64,000 bases of DNA from Mastigamoeba balamuthi. Lineage: Eukaryota; Evosea; Mastigamoebida; Mastigamoebidae. The notes beneath the pieces were generated by a model that did not search any database, was not told the origin of the DNA, and worked only from the letters and a program-made list of their open reading frames with translations. Position numbers and translations under genes: made by a program. Every line of letters begins with the position of its first letter. Within the stretch, counting starts at the first letter, position 1. The DNA lies in NCBI GenBank assembly GCA_902651635.1, contig CACRSC010000084.1:1934112-1998111 (forward strand), in the 5' to 3' direction. Below are positions 9,428 to 22,070 of this stretch, in pieces.

Positions 9428-12400
9428 GGCGCCCCCACAGAATCAACTGACCCGCACCCGCACTCGGCTGCTAGGCACTGCCCACACACACACAAAAGAC
9501 TACTGTTTACATACACGCTCACGCCAGGTGCCACCCTTCGCCAAAGGTCTCCAATTCATATTTCTGTGCTAATTTCAACTGATGGCTGGCGTTGTGTGGT
9601 CTCGCCCAACGCGATGCTATTCGTTGTACTCTTCAAAAGCTGTACTTGGCTCTGTGTAGGCCCGCCTCTGCATCGATTGTTCTCTTCACAAAGATCGGCG
9701 CTCTCGTGCACCTGGCCTGCCGCCTGCACTCTGACTGTGGCGCCCACACATCATTCTTCTCCTTCCACACCCATACCACAAAGAGGCAGTTAAGAGCATA
9801 ATTACCGAGTTCATCATGCTAGCAGATGTCGCTGTGCCTGTAGTTCAGTGCTATCTGCATAATCTGAACAATGGTCCATAGTTCATGCAAAAAAAGTGAT
9901 TCTAGAGAGAGCTGTATGAAGTTCCATTGTCTAGTAGGGACTGCATAGCATATCTGTCAGTACCCTTCTTCATTCTGAATTTCCTTTTGGGCCTAAGACT
10001 CTAGCCCAAGACAGTAGACTTCATCTTCAAGCTTCAATATTAGAGCATAGCCTCACCATGCAGAACAGTATCCACTCTGCTGTATCTGCTGCAGCAGATC
10101 AAATGGAGATGAATATACAGGCAGCTCTCAGGCATGAGAAGAGCATTGAGATAATAAAACGGAATTGCACAGTGACAGATATACAAATAAACAATATTCA
10201 TTGCATTTCAATCCTTCAAAAACGAAGTAATGCTTCTGGCTTGCAATCACAATATGTGCTTATAGAGACCAAGAAAGAAAACAATAAGTGGCCATTCACA
10301 AATAGAAGGCAAAGAGAACAACCTCTTTAACTCACAAATCCTTGATTGCATAACATAGAGAGGAGCAAATTTCCCAGAGTGGGACTCGGGAAGATCTGTG
10401 CATCTTTCCCCATGCCTGCCATATGAAGTCGAGAGGATGCAAAATGAAGCAAATAGCACACGTATCCTATATAATCAGATTCGCTAGATTCCCGCGATTC
10501 GAATGACACCAATCTCATCGAGTTCTGAGCGTTTTACTGGAAGAAAGAGGGAAAGAAAGAGGGTGAGGAATTAATGACTTTTGCATTTTTACAGCAAAAA
10601 CGAAGTCGACAAGGCAGAAACCGGTTGATCTGGCACGTGTATAGCATGTCCCTGTATTCCCATCACGCACGCGGTTCTACTGACGCCAGAATCATCGCTA
10701 TCTGGCACCATGTTGAAGTATTTACTCGATGATAAACAAACAAGGGCTTCCACAATTAATCGTTAGAAAATTGCCAAGTGTTAATTGACGCTCACTGCAT
10801 CGTGTCTCTGGATGCCATTTCATCAAAGTCTTCTGAATTGACCTTCGGCCAATTCATACGACTTATATGAAATAGCATCCACAGACTATTATTCTCTTTA
10901 CAGTTCGTAATCAGCTTCTGTATTTCATCTTGTTATCTTGAAGCAACACTGTAATTATTCTCGATTCGGAAGTTTGTTGTTCGGATATAATCTTTCTTGA
11001 TCAGAAGTTCAATGGCATTTTTACTTTATATGAATTTCCTGTATTCTTTAACCGTATTACTTATACTGGTTTTTCTCTTCTCTGAGTTATTAGGTATTTG
11101 ATAAATATAATCTTCGGCAAACACCCTGCTTTGTGAAGACAAGAGAATCGAACTGCTGAGGTCATCCATCATGATTCGGGCTTGGCGCGAGTACTAGACA
11201 GTTGCCCTCGATACAATCCATGTAATTTCAGAATTACTCACTACTCTTCTCGTGGGAAATGAATGCTTGTAAGGTAATTAATGATGAAATATGGTGTAAA
11301 TTTGTCAGTGTCTTATGGTTTCGCTGATGGTGTGTTTTTGAGGCCTTATGTAACAACAGTCACGAACCGAGTTGTCTGGCACCTCAGTGAGAAGCCAAAC
11401 TCTGTTCTATTGAGGCTGCACGAACTACATAGCTAAAGAACCCCCTGGGAATTCTTTATGCCTTTTTTCTGTGATTATTGTTCCTTTATCAGAGTGGTAC
11501 CCAGGGGCAAAATAGGAGGATGCTGAGTCGGTTGAGTTATGATTTCATGGAATATTCTTGCAAACACACAATTCATCACTGTTTGCAGAACTTGCACCAA
11601 AACAGCTGTTGAATGAACCTTCGGGGAACGTCCATACATCCGCCAATGCCTGCAATTTACATCTTCACAATGAACGTGTATACATGTGTATGTGAGCTGG
11701 GATCCGTGATTCCTATGCACTAATATATAACATCCCCAAAAGACAATAAACACAGGTTTTAGCACTGTTTCTCTACAATGCAGGGATTGCTGATAACTAC
11801 TTCAACTTGGGCATGTGATATACTTTTGGCCTCGTAGTTTCTTCTGCATGTGCATGCTCTGCAAAGTCCAAGAAGACAGAAGAGACTCCTGACCTGCAAA
11901 AAGCAAACAAATATAAATAAGAGTATAGTCAGTCTGTACAGCTGCAACACAAAACTGCCAACTTATTGATACATTGTTGATTTTTGGGGAGTGAATTGCG
12001 CTGCTGAATTGGAATAGTGAAATTACTAGCACCCTGTACCTCCTCAGCTCTGCTTCAGCTCAGTGCAATAGTTATAGAAACACGCTGAGATGACTAATAT
12101 GAGGATTACCTTTCTGCACTATGTCTGTTTTTTGTAATTGGTTAGCTCTGCGATAATGGGTACTTTTCATAGCAAGTTGAACTTAGGTGTATTATGTTGG
12201 GTTTTCTCTGAAGGAAGAAATTTGGATTGTTGCATGAGTGTGATCTGGTCCGAAAGTGGACATTTGTATGCAAATAACAACTGTGAGATGTTCTGTTGGG
12301 CTCGGAGGGGCACTCGTCATTCCGAACAACCACTTGACACATCTCAATGAGAAACAGCTGTGTCATTTACTTTGCAATGGTAGGTCGCAGGAATTTGTGC

Positions 12401-12765
12401 AACTGCTTGGCATGCTATCAATCTACTATAGTAGTTTCAAATCTCAGGAGACCCTGGATCGCCTGGAGAGGATGTTGAGTCTTGAGTGAGCGAGCCCTCA
12501 CTCCCCCTATAAATGCTCGCACACAAACCTGACCTGTGTCTGTGCCCAGCAAGTAGGCCGACGGACCTCATGGCACGACTCTCAGGCAAAACAAGCAGTT
12601 GTGAAGATGAATGTGTTTGTGCACTGTCTTGCTTCCGAGACCCCTTGGGGTGCATGAAGGGTGGTGCCCCTGTTTATGGCTCGTCTTCTGTGGGGTGCGT
12701 GTCTGTTGTTATTGGCTGTGTTGTGTGTTGCTAGTCCAGCACTGCGGGACCACTCTGCTCCGTGG
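9428..12765. other. AT-rich island without a supportable gene
   Basis: About 3.3 kb that is much AT-richer than its surroundings. Open frames here are short (at most about 90 codons), show no G/C third-position bias and no family resemblance. The left 350 bases include the 3' region of the preceding gene with a TCAACTGA word. One recognisable element is a short coding-type repeat near 10463-10530. I see no transposase, reverse transcriptase, terminal repeats, rRNA or snRNA. Confidence 0.5.
10463..10530 (-). repeat. Copy 1 of a short coding-type repeat (LVSFESRESSE)
   Basis: Read on the minus strand this gives MRLVSFESRESSE. Related reading occurs at 63488-63530 (MKMVPFESRECSE, minus) and at the window's right edge (TPLVSFE, plus). 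The nucleotide core ATTCGAATGACACCAA is shared between the first and third copies. Confidence 0.55.
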
Positions 12766-15700
12766 TCAGTAGGCCCCGCTGCTCTGGTCGACGAGGGCGC
12801 CGCGGGCCATCACCTGGAAGGCGACGAGGGCGCCGTCGCAGGTGCCGGCGAGCACGAACTTCCTGCCGCCGGCAAAGGTGAGCGAGAGCACCTCGGTGGC
12901 CGCCTCGAAGCGCAGCAGCGGCCGGATGTCGGGCAGCGAGTGCACAGAGACCTCGCGGCCCCGGCACGTCGCCACCAGCGTGCCCTCGTCGTCGACGGCC
13001 ATCGCCGCGGCGCCGCCCACGTCGCAGCGCCCCAGCGGCGTCCCGTTGAGCGTCTCGGCGCCGAGCCAGCGCCCCGCGGCCCAGACGACGTCGCCCGAGG
13101 GCGTGAGCGCCACGCAGTCTGCGGCCGCGGGCAGCGCCAGCGAGCGGACGAGCAGCCCCGTGCGCAGCGAGTGCAGGGCGCAGACGGGCTCGCTGCCCCC
13201 GCTGGCGCTGACGAGCGCGTCAAAGTCCTCCGAGGCCGCCACGCAGCGCAGCGGCCCGCTGTGCGCGAAGAGCCGCTGCTGCAGCGCGCCGTCGCGAACG
13301 ATGACGACCGTGCAGTCGCGCGTGCCCACCGCCAGGAAGCCCGCGTCGCACGCCGCGCACGTCGCCACGTCGTCGGCCACCGCCGCCGTCGCGGCCGCCG
13401 CCGCCGCCGCCGGGGCGCTGCCGGGCTTGGCCGCGCGGCCGCCCCACGTGCGCACCTGCACGCGGCCGTCCCAGGCGCCGCAGGCGTAGAGGGCGCGCTG
13501 GTCGCCGGCGAGGGCGACGGCCACGGCGGGGCGGACGCCGGCGACGGGGGGCGTGTCGTACCAGCGCGGGTGCTGGGCGGCCTGGCCCTGGGCGTCGGGG
13601 CCGCGGTCGATGTCGAAGGTGAAGGGGAGGCCCTTGGCGTCCGGGGCCGCGGCGAAGGTGCCGACGAGCAGGCAGCCGTCCGAGGCCAGCGCGACGAGGT
13701 CCCGGCCGACGGCGCCCACGCGGCACACGTCGCGCAGCGCGTTGGCCGGCGTCACGAGCGCGTAGCCCTGCGCGGGCAGCGCGAGCGGGACGACGCTGCC
13801 GAGGGCCGCGCGGGCCTCGGCCTCGATGGCCGTGGGCCGGCGCGGGTGCGGCTTGCGGAAGAGCTGCGCGGGGACCTGCCCGAAGTTGTAGATCTGCGAG
13901 AGGACCGAGGCGCGCTGGTCTGCGTCGAGCGCGTCGACGTTGACGGTGCCGTCGTAGCAGAGGTAGTAGAAGACGTTGAGCGCCTCCTCGGCCGCCTTAC
14001 CGCGCTGCTTGTAGCCAAAGACCAGGTCGATCCACGCGCAGAGGCGCTCCGAGACCCAGTCCGACTCGAGCGCCTCGCGCAGCACGCGCACAAACGTCTC
14101 GGGGGAGCCCTGGGCCCAGGGCGGCAGCTCGACGTCGCCGGCGCCCGGGGGCACGAGGCCCGTGGCGTCGTCGGGGCGCGCCGGGGCGCCGACGGGGAGG
14201 CCAAAGTCGAACCTGTTGGCGTTGCGGAGGAACTCGGGGAGGTAGTAGAACTCGGGGATGAGCTCCTTGGTGCACGAGGCGTCGATGGCGGCGCCGGCGT
14301 AGCTCGCGCGGGGCGACGTGAACATGCGGTTGGGGTGGTCGAAGCGGCCGCCCTGGAACTCGAGGAAGTGGCCCGTGAAGGGCTCGAGGCGGATGAGGTA
14401 GTGCAGCACGGCGCCCAGCGTCATGTAGTGCGTCCCGTGGTGGAACGCCGGCATCCCCGCGTCGCGCCCCAGCGCCTCGTAGCGCGCGCGGACCTCGCGC
14501 TCCTTGGCCGCCGTCAGCGCCCCCATCGGCTTGCTCAGGTCGCGGAACGTCGCCGGCGCCGCGAGGTCCAGCCGCTCGCTGGCGTAGTCGGCGACGACCC
14601 ACGGGAAGACCGGGTACTGGCTCAGGTCGTTGTACGAGCGCCCCGCCACCGTGTTGAGCGCCATCAGGTACTCGAAGTTCCCGATGCGCCGCGCCACCCA
14701 CGCCTCGGTCAGCCCGCGCCGCCGCAGCGTCGTCTCGGGCGTCGGCGCCCCGAACCCGCGCCGCGTCACCATCGCCGCAGCCCCCGCCACCACGCCGGCC
14801 ACGTCCACCGGCGGCGCCGTCCCCGTCGCAGCCTCGAGGCGCCGGTAGAGGCGGTCGCGCAGCGCCCGCGTCGGCAGGCGCAGGAAGTAGGCCAGGCGGT
14901 CGCGCGTGAAGACCTCGAGCGCCGTGTCGAGGTGCACGTAGCGCCGCGGCAGGAAGCTCGCGATGGCCCGCACGTCGACGGCCACCTCGCGGCAGCTCTC
15001 GTTGGCCCGCACGCACTCGATCATCCCGCGCGCCCCGCGCCGCGCCACAAAGCGCAGCCGCTGCGCCGTCAGGTCCAGCGTCCCGGGCGTCGCCGTCATC
15101 GGCTCCACCAGCTCGCACTCGTCCGTCGCGAACAGCACCCGCTCCCTCGCCGCCCCGCCCGCAGCCCCCGCTGGCGAGGCGCTCGTCGGCGCCGGCGACG
15201 GCCCGCGCTCGTCGACCAGGTCCTCGGGCGCCTCGGCCTCGGCCGCGCCCTCGCCCTGCCCGTCGCCGCCGTCGGTGCAGGCGACGCCCGCGACGCCCGC
15301 GAGCGCGGCCGTGGGGGCGGCGGCGTCGGAGAGGAGCTCCTCGCGGGTGGTGGGCACGAGGTCGCGGTGCGGGTCAAAGTGCGGGTTGGGCTTGAGCCTC
15401 CGGCGCATGCGCAGCGCCGACTCGCAGTGCTGGTCGAGCTTCCAGTGCTGCGCCGGCCGCCGCCCCGCCGCGCTGCTCTCCACAAACTGCCGCCACGCCC
15501 GCGCCCGCGCCGCCGCCCGCGCCTCGGCCTCGTCGGCGCGCGCGGCCCTGCGGCGCTGGTCAAAGGCCACCAGCGCGCGCTGCGCGTCCTCGGCGGCGAT
15601 GCACGAGGACTCCTGCGCGCTGATGTCGTCGGCGGCGCGGGCGGCGACCTCGGCGTCGATGCCCGCGCGCGTGCGGCCCAGCGCGTCGCGGAAGCAGCGC

Positions 15701-18700
15701 AGCAGGGCGGCGTCGGCGGCCATGCGGTGGACGAGCACGTTGGGGTCTGCGGCCGAGAGCGCCGCGCGGCGCCACGTCTGCTCCATGAGCGCGCGGAGGG
15801 CGGCGGCGGCGCGCTGCTGGAGCTCCGACTGCTGGTCGCTGGGCGCGGCGCAGGCGAGCAGCTCGCGGGCGGTGGCGACGACGAAGGCAGCGACGCCCTG
15901 CGGGTCGCCGCCGGGGCGCTCGAACTCGGCCTCGACGGCGCCGCTGAGGCGCTTGACGCAGGCGGCCAGCGCGCGCTCGGCAGAGGCGATGTCGTCGCTG
16001 TACTCGCGGGCCTTGACGCGCAGGTAGCGCGCGATGCCGTCGGCGCTGCGCGAGGGCCGCGCGAAGACGCGGGCGGCGAGGGCGTCGAGGGCGGCGACGT
16101 CCTTGCGGGCGGCCTCGCCGCGGTTGCCGAGGACCATCGCCCACGTCTCGCGCAGCACGTGCGCCGTCAGCCGCACCGTCAGCGCCACGCGCAGCTCCGC
16201 GCTGTCGTCGGGCAGCGGCGGACGCTGCTCGCTGGCGGGCCCGGGCGCGTTGAGCATCGCGGCAAGGCGCTCGCCGAGCTCGAGCAGCTGCTGGGCCAGG
16301 CGCGCGTCGGCCCACGTGCCGTCGGGGCGCGTGCGGGCGCCGACGTCGAGGAAGAGCGCGTCCGAGGCGACGGCGCCGGCGACGGGGCTGAGCGCGAGGG
16401 CGCAGGCGAGCGTGTGCCAGCGGACGATGTTCGAGAGGACCGCCAGCGACGACTGCGCGCGGGCCATGAGCGCCGCGTCCTTCTCGACCATGCCGATCGT
16501 CGAGAGGCTGATCATCGCGCACGTCTCGGCCGCCGCCCGCGCGTCGTCGGCGCTGGTGCCCGCGCTGTCGCACGCCGACGACGCCGCTGCGTAGGCCGCG
16601 CGCACCGCGTCGTAGCCGCCGTCGCGCTGCATCGTGTGGTGCAGCAGCACCGCGAAGCAGCCCACGACCAGCGCCTGCAGCTCCTGCGAGCGCGGGTCCG
16701 ACGCCGCGAGCCGCAGCAGCGCCGTCGGCCAGCACGGCAGCGACACCACCGCGTCGCGGTTCTCGGCGCGCTGCGAGACGAGGAAGACGAGGTCGGCGAC
16801 GGCCGCGCAGCGCAGCCACGGCGGCCCGGCGACGCCGAGCAGCTCGAGCAGCGGCGGGAGGACCTCGGGGAAGCGGATCGCGTGGTCGCGGCCGGCGGTG
16901 GCGGCGGGGCTGGCGGCGGCGCACGAGACGGTGAGGCAGTCGAGCATGAGCTCGGCGAGGGCGTTGTAGGCGGCGCGCTTGACGGGGTACTGCTGCAGCA
17001 GGCACTTGAGCCCCGCGAGCCACGACGACACGCGGTCGCGCGGCACGGCGCCCGGCAGCCGCCAGCCCGCGCGGATGCAGTGGCAGACGAGCTTGCAGCT
17101 CCACTGCCGCAGCTCGGCGCTGCGCCGCCGCAGCAGCGTCAGGAACGCCTCGGCGCCGCCCAGGCGCAGCAGGGCCGCCCAGACGGCGTCGCTCTCGCCG
17201 TCGACGAGCGTCAGCAGGAACTGCACGACGCCCACGCACTGCTCGTCGTCGCCGCACGCGTGCAGCGCGCACGCCAGCGCCCGCAGCTCCTCGGGCGCCG
17301 GGCGCCGGCCCACGACGACGCCAACGAGGCGCAGCAGCGCCTGGCGGGCCAGCGCCACGTCGTCGCGCGCGATGCCGGGCCAGCGGTCCTCGGAGCAGTC
17401 GGCGCGGTCGCCCCAGTAGTACGCGCGCAGCACGTCGGCGACGCCCTCGACGCCCAGGGCGGTGCGGAAGTACTCGGGGCGGTCGCGGGCGTGGGCGAGG
17501 AGGGCGCCGACGACGTGGTGCTGGACGGCCGTGCGCGTCTGGGCCCAGAGGCGGAAGTTGAGGTAGACCTCGCGGAACATCTCGTCCGAGGCCTGCGCGT
17601 GGCCGCTGCACGCCGCGAAGAGCTCGTCCAGCGCCACCGCCGTCCGCTTGGTCCACACGGCCGGCGACAGCAGCGACAGCGCGTGCGACATGAGCGAGAA
17701 GAACCCGCACGTCGCCATGTCCTCCAGGTGCCGCTTCTTGTCCCTGCGCGGCCCGCAGGGCAGCAGGGCCGTCTGCTGTGAGCACTGCACCGCGCGGCGG
17801 GGAAGACAAGACCTCCCCCCTCCTTCCCGCTAGGCGCGCGCGCACCTGCTGATGACCTGCGTGATCAGCGTGATGAGGTCCGCCAGCGACTGCGACGCCG
17901 CAGGCTCCGGGGCCTCAGCGTCGTCCCCCTGCTGGTCCTGCTGCTGCTGCTGCTGCTGCTGCTGGGGCTGCTGGGGGCTCTGGGGGCGGGCGTCGGCGCC
18001 GTCCGGGGGCGAGGCCGCCGGCAGGTCGAGGAGGCGGAAGAGGGGGAGCAGGAGCTTCACGCCGCCCGCCGCCACCAGCGCCCTGTCGAGGGGCACCGCG
18101 CTGAAGACGCCGACGCCCCCGGCGCGCGTCACGCGGGCGTAGCGGTCGATGGCCCCGCTGCCCGCGCTCACGTCGTAGAACGTGTCGGGCCCGCGCCGCG
18201 CCCGCGGGTCCACGGCCACGGCCACCTTGACGGCCCGCTTGCCGAACTGCACCGCAGTGCCCCCGCCGTCGACGGGCGCCGCGTTGGGCCCGCGGGCGTA
18301 GAGGGCCGCGGCCTCTGCGTCGTCGAGGGCGTCGAGGAAGACGGCGACGGCGCCGACCTGTGCGCAGAGGGGCTCGCCCAGGGCGGCCGTGGGGGCGCAG
18401 CAGAGCGTGTTGCGGGCGGCGACGGCGTCGCAGCGCGGGTAGAGCAGCGGGGCGCTGTCAGCGCGGCGGCCGTCGACGTAGAGGACTGCGTCGCTGCGGC
18501 GGAGCAGGTGGTACGTGTGCGCGAGGACCAAGTGGTACCAGCGCCGCGTCTGCAGCGCAGGGCGCGCGAAGGTGGCCGACTCGCTCTTGCTCTTGCCTGC
18601 AGAGGTGCGGAGGACGAGGGCGGGGCCGCGCAGGAGGAGCTCCACGCCGCTGGCGTCGTCGGCGAGCAGCGCCAGCACGTGGGGCGTCGAGTACTTGTCG

Positions 18701-20751
18701 GCGCCCTGCGACTCGACGCGCAGCCACAGCGACACGGCGTACCCGTTGGCCCCCAGCTTCACCGGCGGCAGCGCCATCCCCTGGAGCCGAGACGAGGTGA
18801 GTTTCAGCCTCGGCTGCCGCCGTGTGTGTCTGATTCAATTGACTGCCCCCCGCCTCTGATGCGACTTTGTGGCGGCTGTTGTGGGCCACAGCGGCACAAC
18901 TGAGTGACTGACTGCTGGCTTGAGAGCAACTGCGTGTCCCTCTTCCCAGGATCTGCTCTGATCTGATCTGGTCTGATCTGCTGGCCTATGTGATCCCTCC
19001 ACCCGATGCGACTGTGTCCCACCCCTCGCCCCGCAGTGCACACAGAGGCGGGCGCACACCCCCCGCCGACCGAGGGGGCGAGGCCCCAGCACCCCCAGCA
19101 CCCCCACGCAGCAGGGAAGCGTACGCTCGAGTGGCCGTTGAAGTTCCAGAAGCACTCGGGGCCCTCCTTGGGGGCGACCGAGCGGACGATGCCGAGGAGC
19201 TGCGTCCAGAACCAGGGCTGCGCGCGCGAGGGGTGGTGTGTGAGTGTGGGAGTGTGGTAGTGGTAGTGGGGGAGAGAGAGAGGGAAGGAGAGAGAGGGGG
19301 GAGCAAACAGGAAATGGGGGATGTGGCGAGGGGGGAGAGCGGAGAGGAGGGGAGGNNNNNNNNNNNNNNNNNNNNNNNNNNNNNNNNNNNNNNNNNNNNN
19401 NNNNNNNNNNNNNNNNNNNNNNNNNNNNNNNNNNNNNNNNNNNNNNNNNNNNNNNNNNNNNNNNNNNNNNNNNNNNNNNNNNNNNNNNNNNNNNNNNNNN
19501 NNNNNNNNNNNNNNNNNNNNNNNNNNNNNNNNNNNNNNNNNNNNNNNNNNNNNNNNNNNNNNNNNNNNNNNNNNNNNNNNNNNNNNNNNNNNNNNNNNNN
19601 NNNNNNNNNNNNNNNNNNNNNNNNNNNNNNNNNNNNNNNNNNNNNNNNNNNNNNNNNNNNNNNNNNNNNNNNNNNNNNNNNNNNNNNNNNNNNNNNNNNN
19701 NNNNNNNNNNNNNNNNNNNNNNNNNNNNNNNNNNNNNNNNNNNNNNNNNNNNNNNNNNNNNNNNNNNNNNNNNNNNNNNNNNNNNNNNNNNNNNNNNNNN
19801 NNNNNNNNNNNNNNNNNNNNNNNNNNNNNNNNNNNNNNNNNNNNNNNNNNNNNNNNNNNNNNNNNNNNNNNNNNNNNNNNNNNNNNNNNNNNNNNNNNNN
19901 NNNNNNNNNNNNNNNNNNNNNNNNNNNNGGGGGGAGCAAACAGGAAATGGGGGATGTGGCAGGGGGGAGAGCGGAGAGAGGGGAGGGCAGAGGAGGGCAG
20001 AGGGCAGAGGAGAACAGAGGGGGATGGATCAGCACCCGCTCGTCGGCGTTGGGGGGGCTGAGCATGGCGAGGAGGCGCTTGACGTCGGCGACCGAGGTGT
20101 TGAAGCCCATGAGGACCTGGAGGAGGCGCATGACCTCGCCGGCGACGGCCGCGGGGAGCCCCTGGGCCACGAGGTCCAGCAGGCGCGCCACGCCCTGCCG
20201 CCTGCTCAGCTGCATCTCCAGGCGCATGCCCGCCCCCCGCAGCTGCAGGTTCAGCCGCCGCAGCTGCTCCGCCCGCAGCTCCGGCGACGCCCCCGCCAGC
20301 GCCCCGAAGAACACCCCCAGGAAGTCCAGCCGCGCCCCTGCCCCCTCCTGCACGTCGTCCCCCCCGTCCTCCTGCAGGTCCCCCAGCTGCCCTCCCGCCC
20401 CCCTGTCGCGTCAGCATTGCGCACCTGCTGCAACTGCCCAGCCAGCCAGCCAGCCAGCCAGCTGCCCAGCCGTGGCAATCGCAGTGCCAGTGCCAGTGGC
20501 AATCGCAGTGCCAGTGCCAGTGCCAGTGCCAGGCGATGCGACAGTGTATGGGGGAGAGAGATGCGTGATGTCATGTGTGACGTGGGGGTGTGACGTGGGC
20601 GCACGAGGTCGAAGAGGAAGCTGAGGATCTCGGGAGAGGGGTTGGCGGGGCCTGCAGACTGGCTCTGCGAGGGGGAGGCGGCCTCGAGGCTGCGCAGGAG
20701 GCCGAGGAACTGGTCCTCTGGCGACGCCACCGCCTCTGCGTCGCCGTCCAT
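12766..20751 (-). CDS. Neurobeachin/LRBA-type BEACH domain protein
   Basis: About 2,167 aa in five exons: 20751-20605, 20386-20036, 19217-19125, 18780-17846 and 17743-12766. In order: an N-terminal helical region; a concanavalin-like LamG module (FWNFNGHSSGMALPPVKLG to about residue 400); a Q-rich linker; armadillo-like helices; a PH-type region (about TPGTLDLTAQRLRFVAR); the BEACH domain (VARRIGNFEYLMALNTVAG, SYNDLSQYPVFPWV, FHHGTHYMTLGAVLHYL); and a C-terminal WD40 propeller. This order is that of neurobeachin, LRBA and NBEAL proteins, large scaffolds of vesicle traffic and receptor sorting. Intron 3 contains a 573-base assembly gap. The join between exons 4 and 5 was chosen by phase (donor GTGCGC, acceptor CCGCGCAG) and is less certain. 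Subfamily is not resolved. Confidence 0.9.
19297..20030. repeat. G-rich minisatellite flanking a 573-base gap
   Basis: Ns run from 19356 to 19928 inside an intron of the BEACH gene. The same roughly 50-base G/A-rich unit (GGGGGGAGCAAACAGGAAAT then GGGGGATGTGGC and GGGGAGAGCGGAGAG) lies immediately left of the gap (from 19297) and immediately right of it (from 19929). The gap therefore very likely hides further tandem copies that defeated assembly. Confidence 0.85.
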
Positions 20752-21133
20752 GTTTGGCGCAGGAGCGGGGGCGCAGAGAAGACGCACACGCGACAACGGC
20801 GGCGGCGCTGCTGAGCGCTCAACGCCTCACCCGATTTTGTATTCTGTTTTCGGAAATATCTGCGCCCCTGCGATCCCTCGTCAACAGATCCTCCGAGCCT
20901 GCCGCCCCAGTCGGCACAAGATTCAGGCAGACGCAGCCCGAGCACGAGGGCTGGCTGTCCTCTGACTCCCTGAGGGCCACAATCGCGAGGTGGCGAGACC
21001 TCGGTGTTAAATGTCGGGCACGAATATTGCAACCCCAACTGTCGCTGTTTCTGCAAGCAGTGAGCCAGTCAGCACTCTCTATTACTGCTGAACAAGAAAT
21101 GGCATGATAGTGACTACGACGAATCAAACCTTG
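20752..21133. other. Intergenic, BEACH-gene promoter side
   Basis: About 380 bases between the BEACH start codon and the 3' end of the DUSP23-like gene. It contains an AT-richer patch with GGAAATATCTGCG about 100 bases upstream of the BEACH ATG. No gene seen. Confidence 0.35.
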
Positions 21134-21707
21134 TTAGAAAGCACCCTTTGAGATAGCAAAGGTAATGACGAGGCTCTCCTGCTCATCAGTTTTGACAGAG
21201 CCTGGTCTTATTCCACGAAGTTTCCACACAGCCTCCTGTCCAGTGAGCCTGTCTGCATGAGCCAAGTAGCAGGCAAGCATTGTGCCAGTCCTTCCAAATC
21301 CTGTTGCACAGTGCACTGCGACTGCCTGAAGTATGATGGGTTTGCAGGGGGAAAACAGGATTGGGTCACAATACCTTGCCCTGTGCCCTGGCCCTGTCAA
21401 CAAATTGCACAAAGGTCTCTGCTTGCTGGATCGTTGGTGCACAGCCCTCCTGCGCCACCAAATGCTATTGAGTGCACGCGATTGATGACAACACAGGTAT
21501 GAGGGGAATGTGAGACGAGATTCGAACGGGGACAGGGATATGAAGGCTGTTGAGGTTCGGTGGCAAGCCCAGTGGGGGCAGGCGTGTCAGTGACACCATC
21601 TCCGTGATGCCCTGTGATAGTAGGTACTCGAAGTGCTGCCGCTCTGTAGGGAGCGCCAGCCCCGCCAGCACTCCGGGCACCACCCAGCAGAAGTTCTGTG
21701 GCTCCAT
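21134..21707 (-). CDS. DUSP23: DUSP23-like dual-specificity phosphatase
   Basis: Small cytosolic phosphatase of about 146 aa (DUSP23 is about 150). Exons 21707-21534, 21449-21375 and 21325-21134. The start MEPQNFCWVVPGVLAGLALP matches the DUSP23 N-terminus. The P-loop is HCATGFGRTGT with nucleophilic Cys and phosphate-binding Arg, followed by MLACYL and RPGSVKTDEQE. With the intron beginning GTCCCC, the general-acid loop reads HIPEGCAPT, aligning without gaps to the family's IPDFCPP and putting Glu in place of Asp; a donor six bases further on (GTTCGA) would add Val-Pro. The gene is visibly less GC-rich than its neighbours. It is divergent from PIG-V. Confidence 0.85.
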
Positions 21708-22070
21708 CGCTCACCACGAACGAACACGATGTGTGAATCCCGGAGATATTGGAGGGATGTATCCCAGATCAAACACAGCATCCGAGTGGCCGCACGGGTC
21801 TCGTTGTACTACGAGAAGGTGCTGTGTGGATCGCACACTAGAGATACCTCCTGCAGTGTGTCCTTCCATGTGTGTTCGGCTGGTGTCTCTCGATCGCTGT
21901 CTGGGCCAACGCGCAGGCACAAGCGAGCCCGCGTCGAGGGCGATACAGCTTGCAGGCAGGGCAGAGGGCACGAGGGCGCCCCGAGTCAGTTGAGGAGGAA
22001 GATATAACAATCGGGTGTATCGTGCGGTGCGGTAAGCCCACAAGAGAATAAGGGGGCAGCCGACGCAGCG
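21708..22070. promoter_or_regulatory. Divergent promoter region, DUSP23-like / PIG-V
   Basis: A 363-bp spacer between two divergent start codons. It contains GGAGATATTGGAGG near 21740 and GGAAGATATAAC near 22000, again GATAT words close to both genes. No coding support. Confidence 0.45.

Noticed and set aside
11130-11215. A tRNA-like stretch in the AT-rich island (minus-strand GTTCGATTC)
   Set aside because: A T-loop-like word is present, but no T stem, anticodon stem or acceptor pairing could be formed.
12661-17781. A 1,706-codon open frame on the plus strand opposite the BEACH exon
   Set aside because: It mirrors the minus-strand gene: high GC and G/C third positions remove stops from the complementary frame. 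Its product is Arg/Ala/Val-rich with no domain, while the minus strand encodes recognisable BEACH and WD40 domains.
20403-20424. A 22-nt intron on the minus strand (GTGCGC to CTGACGCGACAG)
   Set aside because: It has donor, branch and acceptor words, but the branch would be too close to both ends. The BEACH frame is kept by a larger intron ending at GGAGGGCAG, using the same branch word.
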